The position numbers and the translations under genes are program-made. Shown piece after piece: positions 25,456 to 33,306 of a stretch of 64,000 bases of DNA (positions are counted from its first letter, which is position 1; every line of letters begins with the position of its first letter). The stretch comes from Arsenicicoccus cauae (GTDB taxonomy: Bacteria > Actinomycetota > Actinomycetes > Actinomycetales > Dermatophilaceae), in contig NZ_WLVL01000039.1 in NCBI RefSeq assembly GCF_009707125.1, positions 1 through 64,000 on the forward strand, given 5' to 3'. The notes under the pieces are model-generated. The model was not told the origin of the DNA. It was given only the letters and a program-made list of their open reading frames with translations, and did no database searches.

Positions 25456-26257
25456 TCCACAAGAACCTGCGCCACCCGCCGTTGGCGCGCGGCGCCTGCG
25501 CGTCGCTCAGCGACCGATAGGGCCAGGCCATCCACAGGTAGGGCAGCACGAGCAGCCCGGCGAGCAGGCCCCACGTGCCGGTCGTGGCGAGCAGCAGCCC
25601 GGCGGCGGCATACAGTCCGCAGCTGAGCCGCACGGTCGCGCGCGCCCCGATGACGGTGGCGACCGACCCGATCCCCGCGGCACGGTCGGCGGTCACGTCC
25701 TGCACGGCCCCGAAGGCGTGGCTCGCCATCCCCCACAGGAAGTACGCGAGCAGCGCGACCCATCCCTGCCAGGGCAGCGCCACCCCCGCGAGCACCACGC
25801 CGTAGACCGCGGGCGACACGAAGTGCGTGCTCGACGTCGCCGAGTCGACGAACGCCCGCTCCTTGAAGCGCAGCCCCGGCGCCGAGTAGGCCACGACCGC
25901 GGCCACCGACACCGCGAGCACGACCCCGGCAGCGAGCGACCCGTGCGCCAGCAGCCACAGCACGAACGGCACCGGCAGCAGCACCGCGGCCCACAGCGTG
26001 ACCCGGTGCAGCGACCGGTCCAGCACGATGCCCTCCACGCCGCCCTTGCGGGGGTTGCGCAGGTCGGACTCGTAGTCGAAGACGTCGTTCACGCCATACA
26101 TGAGCAGGTTGTAGGGCACGAGGAAGAAGACGATCCCGACGACCGCGCGCAGGTCGAGCCGCCCGGCGGTCAGCAGGTAGGCCGCGCCGAAGGGGTAGGC
26201 GGTGTTGACCCAGCTCAGCGGCCGGGACGACGCGACGAGCCGGCCCAGCGTGGTCAT
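25394..26257 (-). CDS. crtEb: Lycopene elongase, UbiA-family prenyltransferase
   Basis: 287 aa, about eight membrane helices. The prenyl-diphosphate-binding sequences are NDVFDYESD (Asp-rich motif one, ~residue 57-65) and the second motif in GAVQDVTADRAAG. In the C50 pathway CrtEb adds DMAPP-derived C5 units with hydroxyl groups to both ends of lycopene, giving flavuxanthin-type products. AAGGGGA lies 7 nt before ATG 26257. It is the last gene of crtI-crtB-crtYe-crtYf-crtEb, ATGA-coupled. Confidence 0.88.
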   Translation of the reverse strand: MTTLGRLVASSRPLSWVNTAYPFGAAYLLTAGRLDLRAVVGIVFFLVPYNLLMYGVNDVFDYESDLRNPRKGGVEGIVLDRSLHRVTLWAAVLLPVPFVLWLLAHGSLAAGVVLAVSVAAVVAYSAPGLRFKERAFVDSATSSTHFVSPAVYGVVLAGVALPWQGWVALLAYFLWGMASHAFGAVQDVTADRAAGIGSVATVIGARATVRLSCGLYAAAGLLLATTGTWGLLAGLLVLPYLWMAWPYRSLSDAQAPRANGGWRRFLWINYAVGFLLTQLLIARWLLG

Positions 26258-26571
26258 CGACGAGTCCCCTTGTCTCGCAGCCGGACCCACAGCGCAGGGA
26301 GCAGTATGGCGGCGCCCAGCGGGTAGGCGAGGTCCTCGATGGGCGCGAGCCCGAGCTGGACCCCGCTGCGGTGCTGGTCGCCATAGTCGAACAGGTCGGC
26401 GGCGATCATGAGGTTGTCGAAGACGACCGTCAGCGCGGCCAGCCCGGCGAGCGTCAGCAGCATCGGCCGCAGCCACGGACCGCGGCGACCCGCCGGGACG
26501 CCCCGCAGCGCCAGCCACGCCCCGAGCGCCGCGGCACCCAGCATCACCGCGTTGACCAGGGTGAAGGTCAT
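26254..26571 (-). CDS. crtYf: C50 carotenoid cyclase subunit (second half)
   Basis: 105 aa, three hydrophobic helices. VVFDNLMIAADLFDYG and LGLAPIEDLAYPLGAA are the marks of the lycopene cyclase domain found in CrtYf/CrtYd subunits. It forms a heterodimer with CrtYe to cyclise the ends of C45/C50 carotenoids, as in Corynebacterium glutamicum and Micrococcus luteus. The ring type (epsilon, beta or gamma) cannot be read from the sequence. Overlaps both neighbours by 4 bp. Confidence 0.87.
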   Translation of the reverse strand: MTFTLVNAVMLGAAALGAWLALRGVPAGRRGPWLRPMLLTLAGLAALTVVFDNLMIAADLFDYGDQHRSGVQLGLAPIEDLAYPLGAAILLPALWVRLRDKGTRR

Positions 26572-26897
26572 CGCGCCTCCCCTTGGTGCCGGGCCCACCG
26601 ACGCCCGCCGCACCACAGGCACATCGTCGACCAGCACAGCAGCACGAGGAAGAACAGCTCCTCGACGGGGAGCTCCGGCGCCACCTGCAGACCGGTCATC
26701 CAGGGCGTGTCCCCGCGGTGGAAGAGCCCGAGCGCGATGCCGGCGAGGTCCCACACGACGAAGTAGCCGAGCCCGACCGCCAGCACCACGAGCGCCACCC
26801 GCGGCCGGTCCCACACGAAGAGGCGCCAGCGTCGGTCGATGGCCGCGACCCCGCCGAGCGACAGCAGCAGCGCGGCGAGGTAGGCGAACCCCGTCAC
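26568..26897 (-). CDS. crtYe: C50 carotenoid cyclase subunit (first half)
   Basis: 109 aa, three hydrophobic helices. AIDRRWRLFVW and VWDLAGIALGLFHRGDTPW precede the conserved PELPVEELFFLVLLC, characteristic of CrtYe/CrtYc. It pairs with the next gene product. It begins at GTG 26897, overlapping the crtB stop (GTGA), which fits 1:1 production of both subunits. Confidence 0.87.
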   Translation of the reverse strand: MTGFAYLAALLLSLGGVAAIDRRWRLFVWDRPRVALVVLAVGLGYFVVWDLAGIALGLFHRGDTPWMTGLQVAPELPVEELFFLVLLCWSTMCLWCGGRRWARHQGEAR

Positions 26898-27784
26898 GCC
26901 GACACCGCGGCCGGGGCGGGCAGCCGCACCAGGGCCCGGGCCGCGGTCGCCGCCTTCACCGGGGTGGGCACCCGGATCCGGGAGCTGAAGACGTCGTGGT
27001 CGGCGGCCTCGATGCGGTCCAGGATCTGGGAGTAGAGCAGCCGGGCCGTCGCCACGCAGCGCGCCGAGGCGCCGGGGAGCAGGGGGATGCCCCGGTCGGC
27101 CTCGGCATACAACGCGCGGTTGCGCTCGATCTGCTCGGCGAGGAAGGTGCGCCACTGCGGGGTCACGCGCCGCAGCGCCGGGTCGGCGCCGTGGGCCCGT
27201 AGGTCGGCCTGCGGGAGGTAGACGCGGCCCCGGTCCAGGTCCTCGGCCACGTCACGGATGAAGTTGGTCAGCTGGAAGGCCAGCCCGAGCGCGCGGGCCG
27301 GCCCGAGGGCGTCGGGGGTCGTGGGTCGCAGCACGGGCAGCATCATCTCCCCGATCACCGCCGCGGACCCGTCCATGTAGCCGAGCAGGTCCTCCCAGGT
27401 CTCGTAGCGCGTCGTCGTCAGGTCGGCCGCCATGGCGCCGAAGAAGCGGTCGAGGACGGCCTGGTCGAGCGCGCAGCTGCGCAGCGTGCGGACGACGGCG
27501 GCGAGCACGGGGTCGTCCACCGGGGCACCGTCGACCGCCTGCAGGACCGTATGCCGGAAGGCTGCGAGCCGCCGCTCGGTGTCCCGGACCTGCGAGGGCG
27601 TGGTCGCCCCCGGCTCGTCGACGATGTCGTCGGCGGCCCGGCACAGGGCGTAGACGGCGTGGACGTGCCGGCGGCGCTCGGCAGGCAGCAGCGCGACGCC
27701 CCAGTAGTAGGTGGTGCCGTGGCGGCGGGTGATCGCGGCGCAGCGCCGGTAGCCCTCGCGCTCCAGCGGGCCGGGCCCGCTCAT
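26894..27784 (-). CDS. crtB: Phytoene synthase
   Basis: 296 aa all-helical prenyl synthase that condenses two geranylgeranyl diphosphates to phytoene. The Asp-rich motifs are RAADDIVDE (~residue 50) and RDVAEDLDRGRVYLP (~residue 175). A GGPP synthase (crtE) is not in this window, so the substrate must come from elsewhere in the genome. ATGA-coupled to crtI upstream and GTGA-coupled to crtYe downstream. Confidence 0.93.
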   Translation of the reverse strand: MSGPGPLEREGYRRCAAITRRHGTTYYWGVALLPAERRRHVHAVYALCRAADDIVDEPGATTPSQVRDTERRLAAFRHTVLQAVDGAPVDDPVLAAVVRTLRSCALDQAVLDRFFGAMAADLTTTRYETWEDLLGYMDGSAAVIGEMMLPVLRPTTPDALGPARALGLAFQLTNFIRDVAEDLDRGRVYLPQADLRAHGADPALRRVTPQWRTFLAEQIERNRALYAEADRGIPLLPGASARCVATARLLYSQILDRIEAADHDVFSSRIRVPTPVKAATAARALVRLPAPAAVSA

Positions 27785-29280
27785 CGGGCCCTGCTGCCCG
27801 CCGCGGCCAGGGCGTCCACGCGGTCGGCCGCGAGCTTGCCGCTGACCAGGACCATCGGCACACCGACGCCGGGGATCGTGCTCGACCCGGCGAAGACCAG
27901 CCCCGGGACACGCTTCTCGAGGTTGGACGGACGCAGCGGGCCGGTCTGGGCGACGGTGTGCGCGAGCGCGAAGGGGGTGCCGTGGGCGTGGCCGATCCGC
28001 TGCCAGTCCGCCGGGGTCCACAGCTCCTCCGCGACCACGTCGGTCGGGTAGCCGTGCGTCTCGAGGAAGCCGTGCAGGCCCTCGCGCATCGGCCCGGCCA
28101 TTTGATCCCAGTCCTGGCCGCCGTCGAGGTTGGGCACGGGCTCGAGGACGTAGAGGGTGGAGCCGCCCGGCGCGGCCAGCGACGGCTCGGTGACGGACGG
28201 GACGGTCACCAGGCGCGAGGGGTCGGGCATGAGCTGCTTGCGGCGCAGCAGGGCGTCGAAGGCGGCGTTCCACTGCTCGCCGAAGTGGATGTTGTGATGA
28301 GCGACGTGCTCCGGCACCGGCGAGCGCGTCCCGACGTGCCACACCACCGCCGAGGGCGAGTAGGTGCCGTGCCGCACCGCGCGCGGCGGTCGCAGGTCGG
28401 GCAGCAGCCGCTCGTAGGCCACCGGCAGGTCCAGCGTGCAGACGACGACGGGCGCGTGGAGGCGCTCGCCGTCGGCGAGCTCCACGCCGCTGACCGCGCC
28501 GGTGGGGGTGCGCAGCACCCGGGTCACCTCCGCGTCGTACCTCACCTGCACGCCGGCGCGCTCGGCGGCGGCCGCCATGGCGACCGGTATGGCGCCCATG
28601 CCCCCCTCGGGGAAGTGGACCCCCTCGACGGTGTCCATGTAGGTGATGACGGCGTAGATGGCGAGCGCCGACTCGGGCGGCAGCCCGGCATACATGGCCT
28701 GGAAGGTGAACAGGCGGTGCAGCCGCGGGTCCTGGAAGCGGTCGCGGATCAGCGGCCCGAGCCGCCGCAGCGGCCCGAGCCGCAGCAGCCGCGCCACGGC
28801 GCGCGGCTCGGACAGCATGTCCGCCACGGAGTCGAAGTTGCGGTCGATGAAGTGCGGCATCTCCACCGCGTAGAGCTCGCGCAGCCACGCCACGAAGCCG
28901 TCGTAGGCGGCGGCGTCCACGCTCCCGCACGTCCGGCGGATCTCGTCGCGCATCGCCTCCTGGCCGTGGCGGACGTGGATCGTGCTGCCGTCGTGGAAGG
29001 TCGCGCGGTAGGCCGGGTCGAGGACCCGCATCGGTACGCTGTCGGCCACGCTGGTGCCGACCGCCCGCAGCGCATCGTCGAGCAGGTCCGGCATGGTCAT
29101 CACCGTCGGCCCGGTGTCGAAGGTGTAGCCGGCGCGGCGGGACCGCCCCGCGCGTCCTCCCGGACCGGCGTCACGCTCGACCAGGGTCACCTGGTGACCG
29201 CGTCCTCGCAGGTGGCACGCCGCCGCCAGCCCGGCCAGCCCGGCCCCGACGACGATGACATCGGTCTGCGGATCCGGCAT
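27781..29280 (-). CDS. crtI: Phytoene desaturase
   Basis: 499 aa FAD enzyme that converts phytoene to lycopene. The dinucleotide-binding motif is VIVVGAGLAGLAAACHL at the N-terminus. GPGGRAGRSRRAGYTFDTGP and the C-terminal GLVFAGSSTIPGVGVPMVLVSG complete the CrtI signature. First gene of the five-gene carotenoid operon. AGGAGG lies 9 nt before ATG 29280. About 80 nt of leader separate it from the predicted promoter, which overlaps the start of the divergent MarR-type regulator. Confidence 0.93.
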   Translation of the reverse strand: MPDPQTDVIVVGAGLAGLAAACHLRGRGHQVTLVERDAGPGGRAGRSRRAGYTFDTGPTVMTMPDLLDDALRAVGTSVADSVPMRVLDPAYRATFHDGSTIHVRHGQEAMRDEIRRTCGSVDAAAYDGFVAWLRELYAVEMPHFIDRNFDSVADMLSEPRAVARLLRLGPLRRLGPLIRDRFQDPRLHRLFTFQAMYAGLPPESALAIYAVITYMDTVEGVHFPEGGMGAIPVAMAAAAERAGVQVRYDAEVTRVLRTPTGAVSGVELADGERLHAPVVVCTLDLPVAYERLLPDLRPPRAVRHGTYSPSAVVWHVGTRSPVPEHVAHHNIHFGEQWNAAFDALLRRKQLMPDPSRLVTVPSVTEPSLAAPGGSTLYVLEPVPNLDGGQDWDQMAGPMREGLHGFLETHGYPTDVVAEELWTPADWQRIGHAHGTPFALAHTVAQTGPLRPSNLEKRVPGLVFAGSSTIPGVGVPMVLVSGKLAADRVDALAAAGSRAR

Positions 29281-29342
29281 ACGGTCCGACCTCCTGGGAA
29301 GTAGGATCGGGCCGCCTGCCCCTGCAGACCACGCCCTCGTCA

Positions 29343-29397
29343 CGAAAGGTTCTTTCGACGGCTGGGTTATTCCACCATCGAAATTTGCCATGGTCAA
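29343..29397 (-). promoter_or_regulatory. crtI promoter with nested TTTCG palindromes (probable MarR operator)
   Basis: On the minus strand TTGACC (29397-29392) and TGGAAT (29374-29369) are 17 nt apart, a good sigma-70-type promoter reading into crtI. Two inverted repeats overlap it: TTTCGA (29353-29358) with TCGAAA (29378-29383) flanks the -10, and CGAAAG (29343-29348) with CTTTCG (29352-29357) lies in the transcribed leader. The -35 lies just inside the start of the divergent regulator gene (ATG 29390), so one protein bound here could control both genes. Confidence 0.62.
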
Positions 29398-29893
29398 CCG
29401 ACGCCAGCCCGCACCGGATCCGCAGCCGGGGAGCCACCTCGTGCGCGAGGTCGGGGACGCCGTCCGGCGGCTGGGCCTGCAGGTCAACTCCTACGTCGCG
29501 GCCGTGTCCCGCCGGACCGGCCACCACGCCTCGGACCTGCACGCGGTCGCCGTGGTGCGGCGCGCAGCCGAGCGGGGCGAGCCCATGGGTGCCGGCGACC
29601 TCGGGCGCGCGTTGGGCCTTTCCCCCGCCGCGGTCAGCGCCATGCTGCACCGCATGGAGCGCGCCGGGCACGTGCAGCGCACCCGCGCGGGTGACGACGG
29701 ACGGCGGGTGCTGCTCGTCCCCACCGACCAGACCTTCGAGGACAGCAGCCACCTGTTCGAGCCCATGACCGAGGGCTTCAGCCAGGTGCTGGAGGACTAC
29801 TCCCCCGAGCAGCTGGACCTGGTCGCCGAGGTCCTGGACCGGCTGCGGGACGCCACTGCCGGCGCCGAGCGGGAGCTCGGCCACCGGCCGTGA
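29390..29893 (+). CDS. MarR-family regulator, probable carotenoid operon repressor (CrtR-like)
   Basis: 167 aa. A winged helix-turn-helix of the MarR type: HHASDLHAVAVVRRA, MGAGDLGRALGLSPAAVSAMLHRME (recognition helix) and the wing DDGRRVLLV. A MarR repressor divergent from crt genes matches CrtR of Corynebacterium glutamicum, which responds to geranylgeranyl diphosphate; by that analogy this one should repress crtI-crtEb. The start is ATG 29390, just after the palindromes; upstream ATGs in frame would run through the operator. Confidence 0.82.
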   Translation: MVNRRQPAPDPQPGSHLVREVGDAVRRLGLQVNSYVAAVSRRTGHHASDLHAVAVVRRAAERGEPMGAGDLGRALGLSPAAVSAMLHRMERAGHVQRTRAGDDGRRVLLVPTDQTFEDSSHLFEPMTEGFSQVLEDYSPEQLDLVAEVLDRLRDATAGAERELGHRP

Positions 29894-29936
29894 GCGCGTC
29901 CGCCTCCGGCGGGGAGGACGGGGAGCAGGGGGCGGA

Positions 29937-30806
29937 TCAGAAGACGGGCTTGCCGCCCGTCACCCCGAGCACCGTCCCGGAGACATAGCTCGCCTCGTCG
30001 GAAGCCAGGAAGACATAGGCTGCGGCGACCTCCACCGGGTGCCCGGCCCGGCCGAGCGGCGTGTCGGAGCCGAAGCCCTCGACCTTCTCCTCCGGCATGG
30101 TCGCCGGGATCAGCGGGGTCCAGATCGGGCCCGGCGCGACGGCGTTGACCCGGATGTCGCGCTCGCCCAGCTGACCGGCCAGGTTGACGACCATGTTGTT
30201 GAGCGCGGCCTTGGTGCCGGCGTAGTCGAGCAGGTTGTCCGACGGGCTGTAGGCCTGGACGCTCGTGGTGATGATGATCGAGCCGCCGCGCAGCTCCTCC
30301 GCCAGCTCCTGCACCAGCCAGAACGGCCCGAACACGTTGGTCGCGAAGGTCCGCTCGATCTGCTCCGGCGGGAAGTCCTCGATGCGCTCGTGGGTCATCT
30401 GGTAGGCGGCGTTGGCGATCAGCACGTCCAGCCCGCCCAGGGCCGAGACGGCGGCCCGCGCCACGCGCTGGTTCTCGTCATACGTCCGCAGGTCCGCCTC
30501 GATCAGCTCGCAGGTGCCGCCGGCCTCCTGCACCGCGGCCTGCGTCGCCCTGGCGTCCTCGGCCTCCTGCGGCAGATGCGTGACCACGACGCTCGCGCCC
30601 TCCTTGGCGGCGACGACCGCCGTGGCGCGGCCGATCCCCGAGTCTCCGCCGGTGATGAGGATCCGCTTGCCGGTCAGGCGGTCCCGCCCCACCCACGACG
30701 ACTCGCCGTGGTCGGGGGACGGCTGCAGGTCGACCTCGGAGCCGGGCCATGCCTGCTTCTGCTTGGGGATGGCGGACAGGTCAGGGGCGCTGGTGCTCGT
30801 CGTCAT
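29937..30806 (-). CDS. SDR-family oxidoreductase, YghA/YdaD-like stress type
   Basis: 289 aa. The ~35-residue N-terminal extension with QKQAWPGSEVDLQPSPDHGE is typical of the YghA/YdaD (general stress protein 39) group. Then come ITGGDSGIGRA, the catalytic serine in IIITTSVQAY, YAGTK for Tyr-Lys, and VNAVAPGPIWTPL. These enzymes are stress-induced reductases with unclear natural substrates. The start is ATG 30806 with GAGGA upstream; longer starts run into the promoter. Convergent with the MarR gene, divergent from the ANTAR gene. Confidence 0.88.
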   Translation of the reverse strand: MTTSTSAPDLSAIPKQKQAWPGSEVDLQPSPDHGESSWVGRDRLTGKRILITGGDSGIGRATAVVAAKEGASVVVTHLPQEAEDARATQAAVQEAGGTCELIEADLRTYDENQRVARAAVSALGGLDVLIANAAYQMTHERIEDFPPEQIERTFATNVFGPFWLVQELAEELRGGSIIITTSVQAYSPSDNLLDYAGTKAALNNMVVNLAGQLGERDIRVNAVAPGPIWTPLIPATMPEEKVEGFGSDTPLGRAGHPVEVAAAYVFLASDEASYVSGTVLGVTGGKPVF

Positions 30807-31021
30807 CGTCGTCCTCGGTGGGTTGCGGGGGGGGGAGGGGAGGTGTGGGGCCGCGGCTCGTGGCTGAACCGCGTGAGCGCCGACCGGTGCTGCTTCGTAG
30901 GCCGGTTCGCCCCACACGACACCCACCTACCCGGCCGCGGGGAGGCCTACCCCTTGAGACGGCGCGGATCAGCGGGCGCCGCGAGTAGCATGGCGCGGAG
31001 GATCGAACGAGGAGCAAGTGC

Positions 31022-31726
31022 ATGAACCCGCTGCCACCTGAGGCCTCCCAGGTCTTCGCGCGGCTCAACGAGATCGTCTACTCCGGGGCCACCACCCAGG
31101 CGGTCTACGACGCCATCGTCCACGCCACCGTCGAGCTCGTCGACGGGTGCGACCGCGCGGCGATCCTGCTGCGCGACCGCGAGCGCCTCACCAGCGCCGC
31201 CGCCACCGATGCCGTCGCGCGAGGCATCGACGAGCTGGAGCTGAGCATCGGCGACGGGCCCTGCCTCGACGCCATCGTCGACGAGGCCGTGCAGTTCGAC
31301 CCCGACCTCACCACCCCCACCGCCTGGCCCGGGCTCGCCGCGCGGGTCCTGGCCGACACCCCCGTGCGCGGCATGATCGGCTGCCGGCTGCTCATCGACG
31401 GGACCAAGGTGGGAGCCCTGGACCTGTTCGCCGACCAGCCCGGGGCACTGACCCAGCGCTCCGTCGACCAGGCCGCCATCATGGCCTCCCTCGCCTCCGT
31501 CGCGATCATGACGGTGCGCGCCCGCGGCGAGGCCGCCAACCTGACCCGTGCCCTCGACAACTCCCGCGCCATCGGCAAGGCGGTCGGCCTGATCATGGCG
31601 GCGCGCAAGGTCGACGACGACGAGGCCTTCCAGGTGCTGCGCAAGACCAGCCAGGACCTCAACATGAAGCTCTCGCTGGTCGCCGAGGAGATCGTCCGCG
31701 GCCAGACCCAGCAGGCCCGCCGCTGA
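31022..31726 (+). CDS. GAF-ANTAR transcription antitermination regulator
   Basis: 234 aa. Residues ~15-160 form a GAF sensor domain (DRAAILLRD, SIGDGPCLDAI, MIGCRLLIDGTKVGALDLF). The C-terminal ~60 residues are an ANTAR RNA-binding domain (SRAIGKAVGLIMAARKVDDD, then QVLRKTSQDLNMKL). ANTAR proteins bind paired hairpins in leader RNAs and prevent termination. The target is unknown. GAGGAG sits upstream of ATG 31022. It is followed by tRNA-Lys about 75 bp on. Confidence 0.9.
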   Translation: MNPLPPEASQVFARLNEIVYSGATTQAVYDAIVHATVELVDGCDRAAILLRDRERLTSAAATDAVARGIDELELSIGDGPCLDAIVDEAVQFDPDLTTPTAWPGLAARVLADTPVRGMIGCRLLIDGTKVGALDLFADQPGALTQRSVDQAAIMASLASVAIMTVRARGEAANLTRALDNSRAIGKAVGLIMAARKVDDDEAFQVLRKTSQDLNMKLSLVAEEIVRGQTQQARR

Positions 31727-31802
31727 CGGGCACGACGATCCGCTCGCCAGCGCTAGACTGGCCCCTCGCGCCGACCACCACCTCCGCCGGGTGGCGGTGC
31801 AC

Positions 31803-31876
31803 GGGCCTCTAGCTCAGCTGGTCAGAGCAGCGGACTTTTAATCCGCGGGTCGTGGGTTCGAGCCCCACGGGGCCTA
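31803..31876 (+). tRNA. tRNA-Lys (anticodon TTT)
   Basis: 74-nt cloverleaf. Acceptor 31803-31809 pairs with 31869-31875 (first pair G-T), D arm TAGCTCAG, anticodon stem GCGGA/TCCGC around loop CTTTTAA, T arm GTGGG TTCGAGC CCCAC, discriminator A. CCA is not encoded. Only 18 nt separate its 3' end from the AGGAGG of the next coding gene, so tRNA and mRNA are probably on one transcript. Confidence 0.95.
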
Positions 31877-31906
31877 CCCCGCACCCCCCACCCGAGGAGG
31901 CTCGTC

Positions 31907-32920
31907 ATCGACTCGACCGACCGCCCCGGCTCGGCCCTCGCCTACTGGACCACCGGGCCCGGCACGGGCGAGCTGCGCACCGAGCTGCTCCCCCCGCTCG
32001 GCAACGACGAGGTCCTCGTGCGCACCCTCGCCTCGGGGGTCAGCCGCGGCACGGAGCTGCTCGTGCACCGGCACCAGGTGCCGCCCGAGATCGCGCCGCT
32101 GATGCGGGCGCCTTACCAGGTGGGGGACCTACCGGGCCCGGTCAAGTACGGCTACCTCAACGTGGGGGTCGTCGAGGCCGGCCCCGCGGAGCTGCAGGGC
32201 CGGAGGGTGTTCTGCCTCTATCCCCACCAGGACCGGTATGTCGTCCCCGCCGCCGCCGTCGTGCCCGTCCCCGACGACGTGCCCACGCACCGCGCCGTGC
32301 TCGCCGGCACGGTCGAGACCGCCGTCAACGCCCTGTGGGACGCCGCCCCGCGCATCGGGGACCGCGTCGCCGTGGTGGGGGCCGGCATGGTCGGGCTCGC
32401 CGTGGCCCTGCTGTTGCGCCGCCATCCGTTGCAGCACCTCGAGGTCGTGGAGACGTCCGCGTCGCGCCGCGAGCAGGTCCGCACGCTCGGCCTGACGGCC
32501 GTGGAGCCGGACCAGGCAGTGGTCGACTGCGACCTCACCTTTCACACGTCAGCGACCTCCGCCGGCCTCACCACCTGCCTCGACCTGCTCGGCGTCGAGG
32601 GCGAGGTGGTCGAGATGTCGTGGTACGGCACCCGCACCCCCGAGGTCCCCCTCGGCGGGGCCTTCCACGCCAAGCGGCTGTCGGTGCGGGCGAGCCAGGT
32701 GTCCCGGGTCAGCCCCGCCCGCAGCGCCCGCCGCGGCTACGCCGACCGGCTCGCCGTCGCCCTAGCCGCGCTCGCCGACGACGCGTTCGACGAGCTCCTC
32801 TCCCCCGCCGTCGACCTCGCCGACCTGCCGGCCACCATGGTCGAGCTCGCCGACGGCCGGCGCGACGCCGTGTGCCAGCTCGTCACCTATCCCGACCCGT
32901 CCCCCGACCAGCAGGAGTAA
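31907..32920 (+). CDS. Zinc-dehydrogenase-like oxidoreductase, apparent ATC start
   Basis: 337 aa if it starts at ATC 31907. The medium-chain dehydrogenase fold is shown by GELRTELLPPLGNDEVLVRT and SGVSRGTELLVH at the N-terminus and VAVVGAGMVGLAVALLL for NAD(P). The zinc-ligand cysteines of classic alcohol dehydrogenases are absent. AGGAGG ends 6 nt before ATC, no ATG, GTG or TTG lies in frame between the tRNA and 32018, and the family-conserved N-terminus is encoded upstream of that first GTG. A start at 32018 would lose 37 conserved residues. First gene of a three-gene run with the PTPS-like and GT4 genes. Confidence 0.8.
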   Translation: MDSTDRPGSALAYWTTGPGTGELRTELLPPLGNDEVLVRTLASGVSRGTELLVHRHQVPPEIAPLMRAPYQVGDLPGPVKYGYLNVGVVEAGPAELQGRRVFCLYPHQDRYVVPAAAVVPVPDDVPTHRAVLAGTVETAVNALWDAAPRIGDRVAVVGAGMVGLAVALLLRRHPLQHLEVVETSASRREQVRTLGLTAVEPDQAVVDCDLTFHTSATSAGLTTCLDLLGVEGEVVEMSWYGTRTPEVPLGGAFHAKRLSVRASQVSRVSPARSARRGYADRLAVALAALADDAFDELLSPAVDLADLPATMVELADGRRDAVCQLVTYPDPSPDQQE

Positions 32921-32922
32921 CC

Positions 32923-33306
32923 GTGTTCAGCGTCACCGTCGGCAGCAGGTTCATGTGCGCCCACAGCCTCCCCGACCCCTTCTTCGGGCCTGCCCAGCAG
33001 CTCCACGGCGTCACCTACGTCGTCGAGGCGACCTTCGAGCGGCGCGAGCTGGACGAGCACAACGTGGTCGTCGACATCGGGGCCGCCACCGAGCAGCTGC
33101 GGGCGATCCTCGCGCCGCTCGACTACCGCAACCTCGACGACGTCGAGGAGCTCGCCGGCATCCTGACGACCACCGAACGCATGGCGCAGCACATCGCCGA
33201 GCGGCTCACCGCCACGATGGACCTGACCGGCCTGCACGCCGTGCAGGTGCTGCTGCGCGAGCACGCCGACGCCTGGGCGAGCTACCGCATCGACCTGTCG
33301 GCGTGA
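32923..33306 (+). CDS. 6-pyruvoyltetrahydropterin synthase / QueD-like protein with altered active site
   Basis: 127 aa T-fold protein. Start GTG 32923 has AGGAG from the end of the previous gene. FMCAHSLPDPF matches the first zinc histidine region, but the canonical H-G-H zinc motif reads LHGVTY. No cysteine precedes it where the catalytic cysteine lies in QueD, and the L-D-H-x-x-L-N motif reads LDYRNLDD. It should fold like QueD or PTPS yet probably catalyses a different reaction on a pterin-like substrate, or binds one. GTGA-coupled to the GT4 gene. Confidence 0.78.
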   Translation: MFSVTVGSRFMCAHSLPDPFFGPAQQLHGVTYVVEATFERRELDEHNVVVDIGAATEQLRAILAPLDYRNLDDVEELAGILTTTERMAQHIAERLTATMDLTGLHAVQVLLREHADAWASYRIDLSA

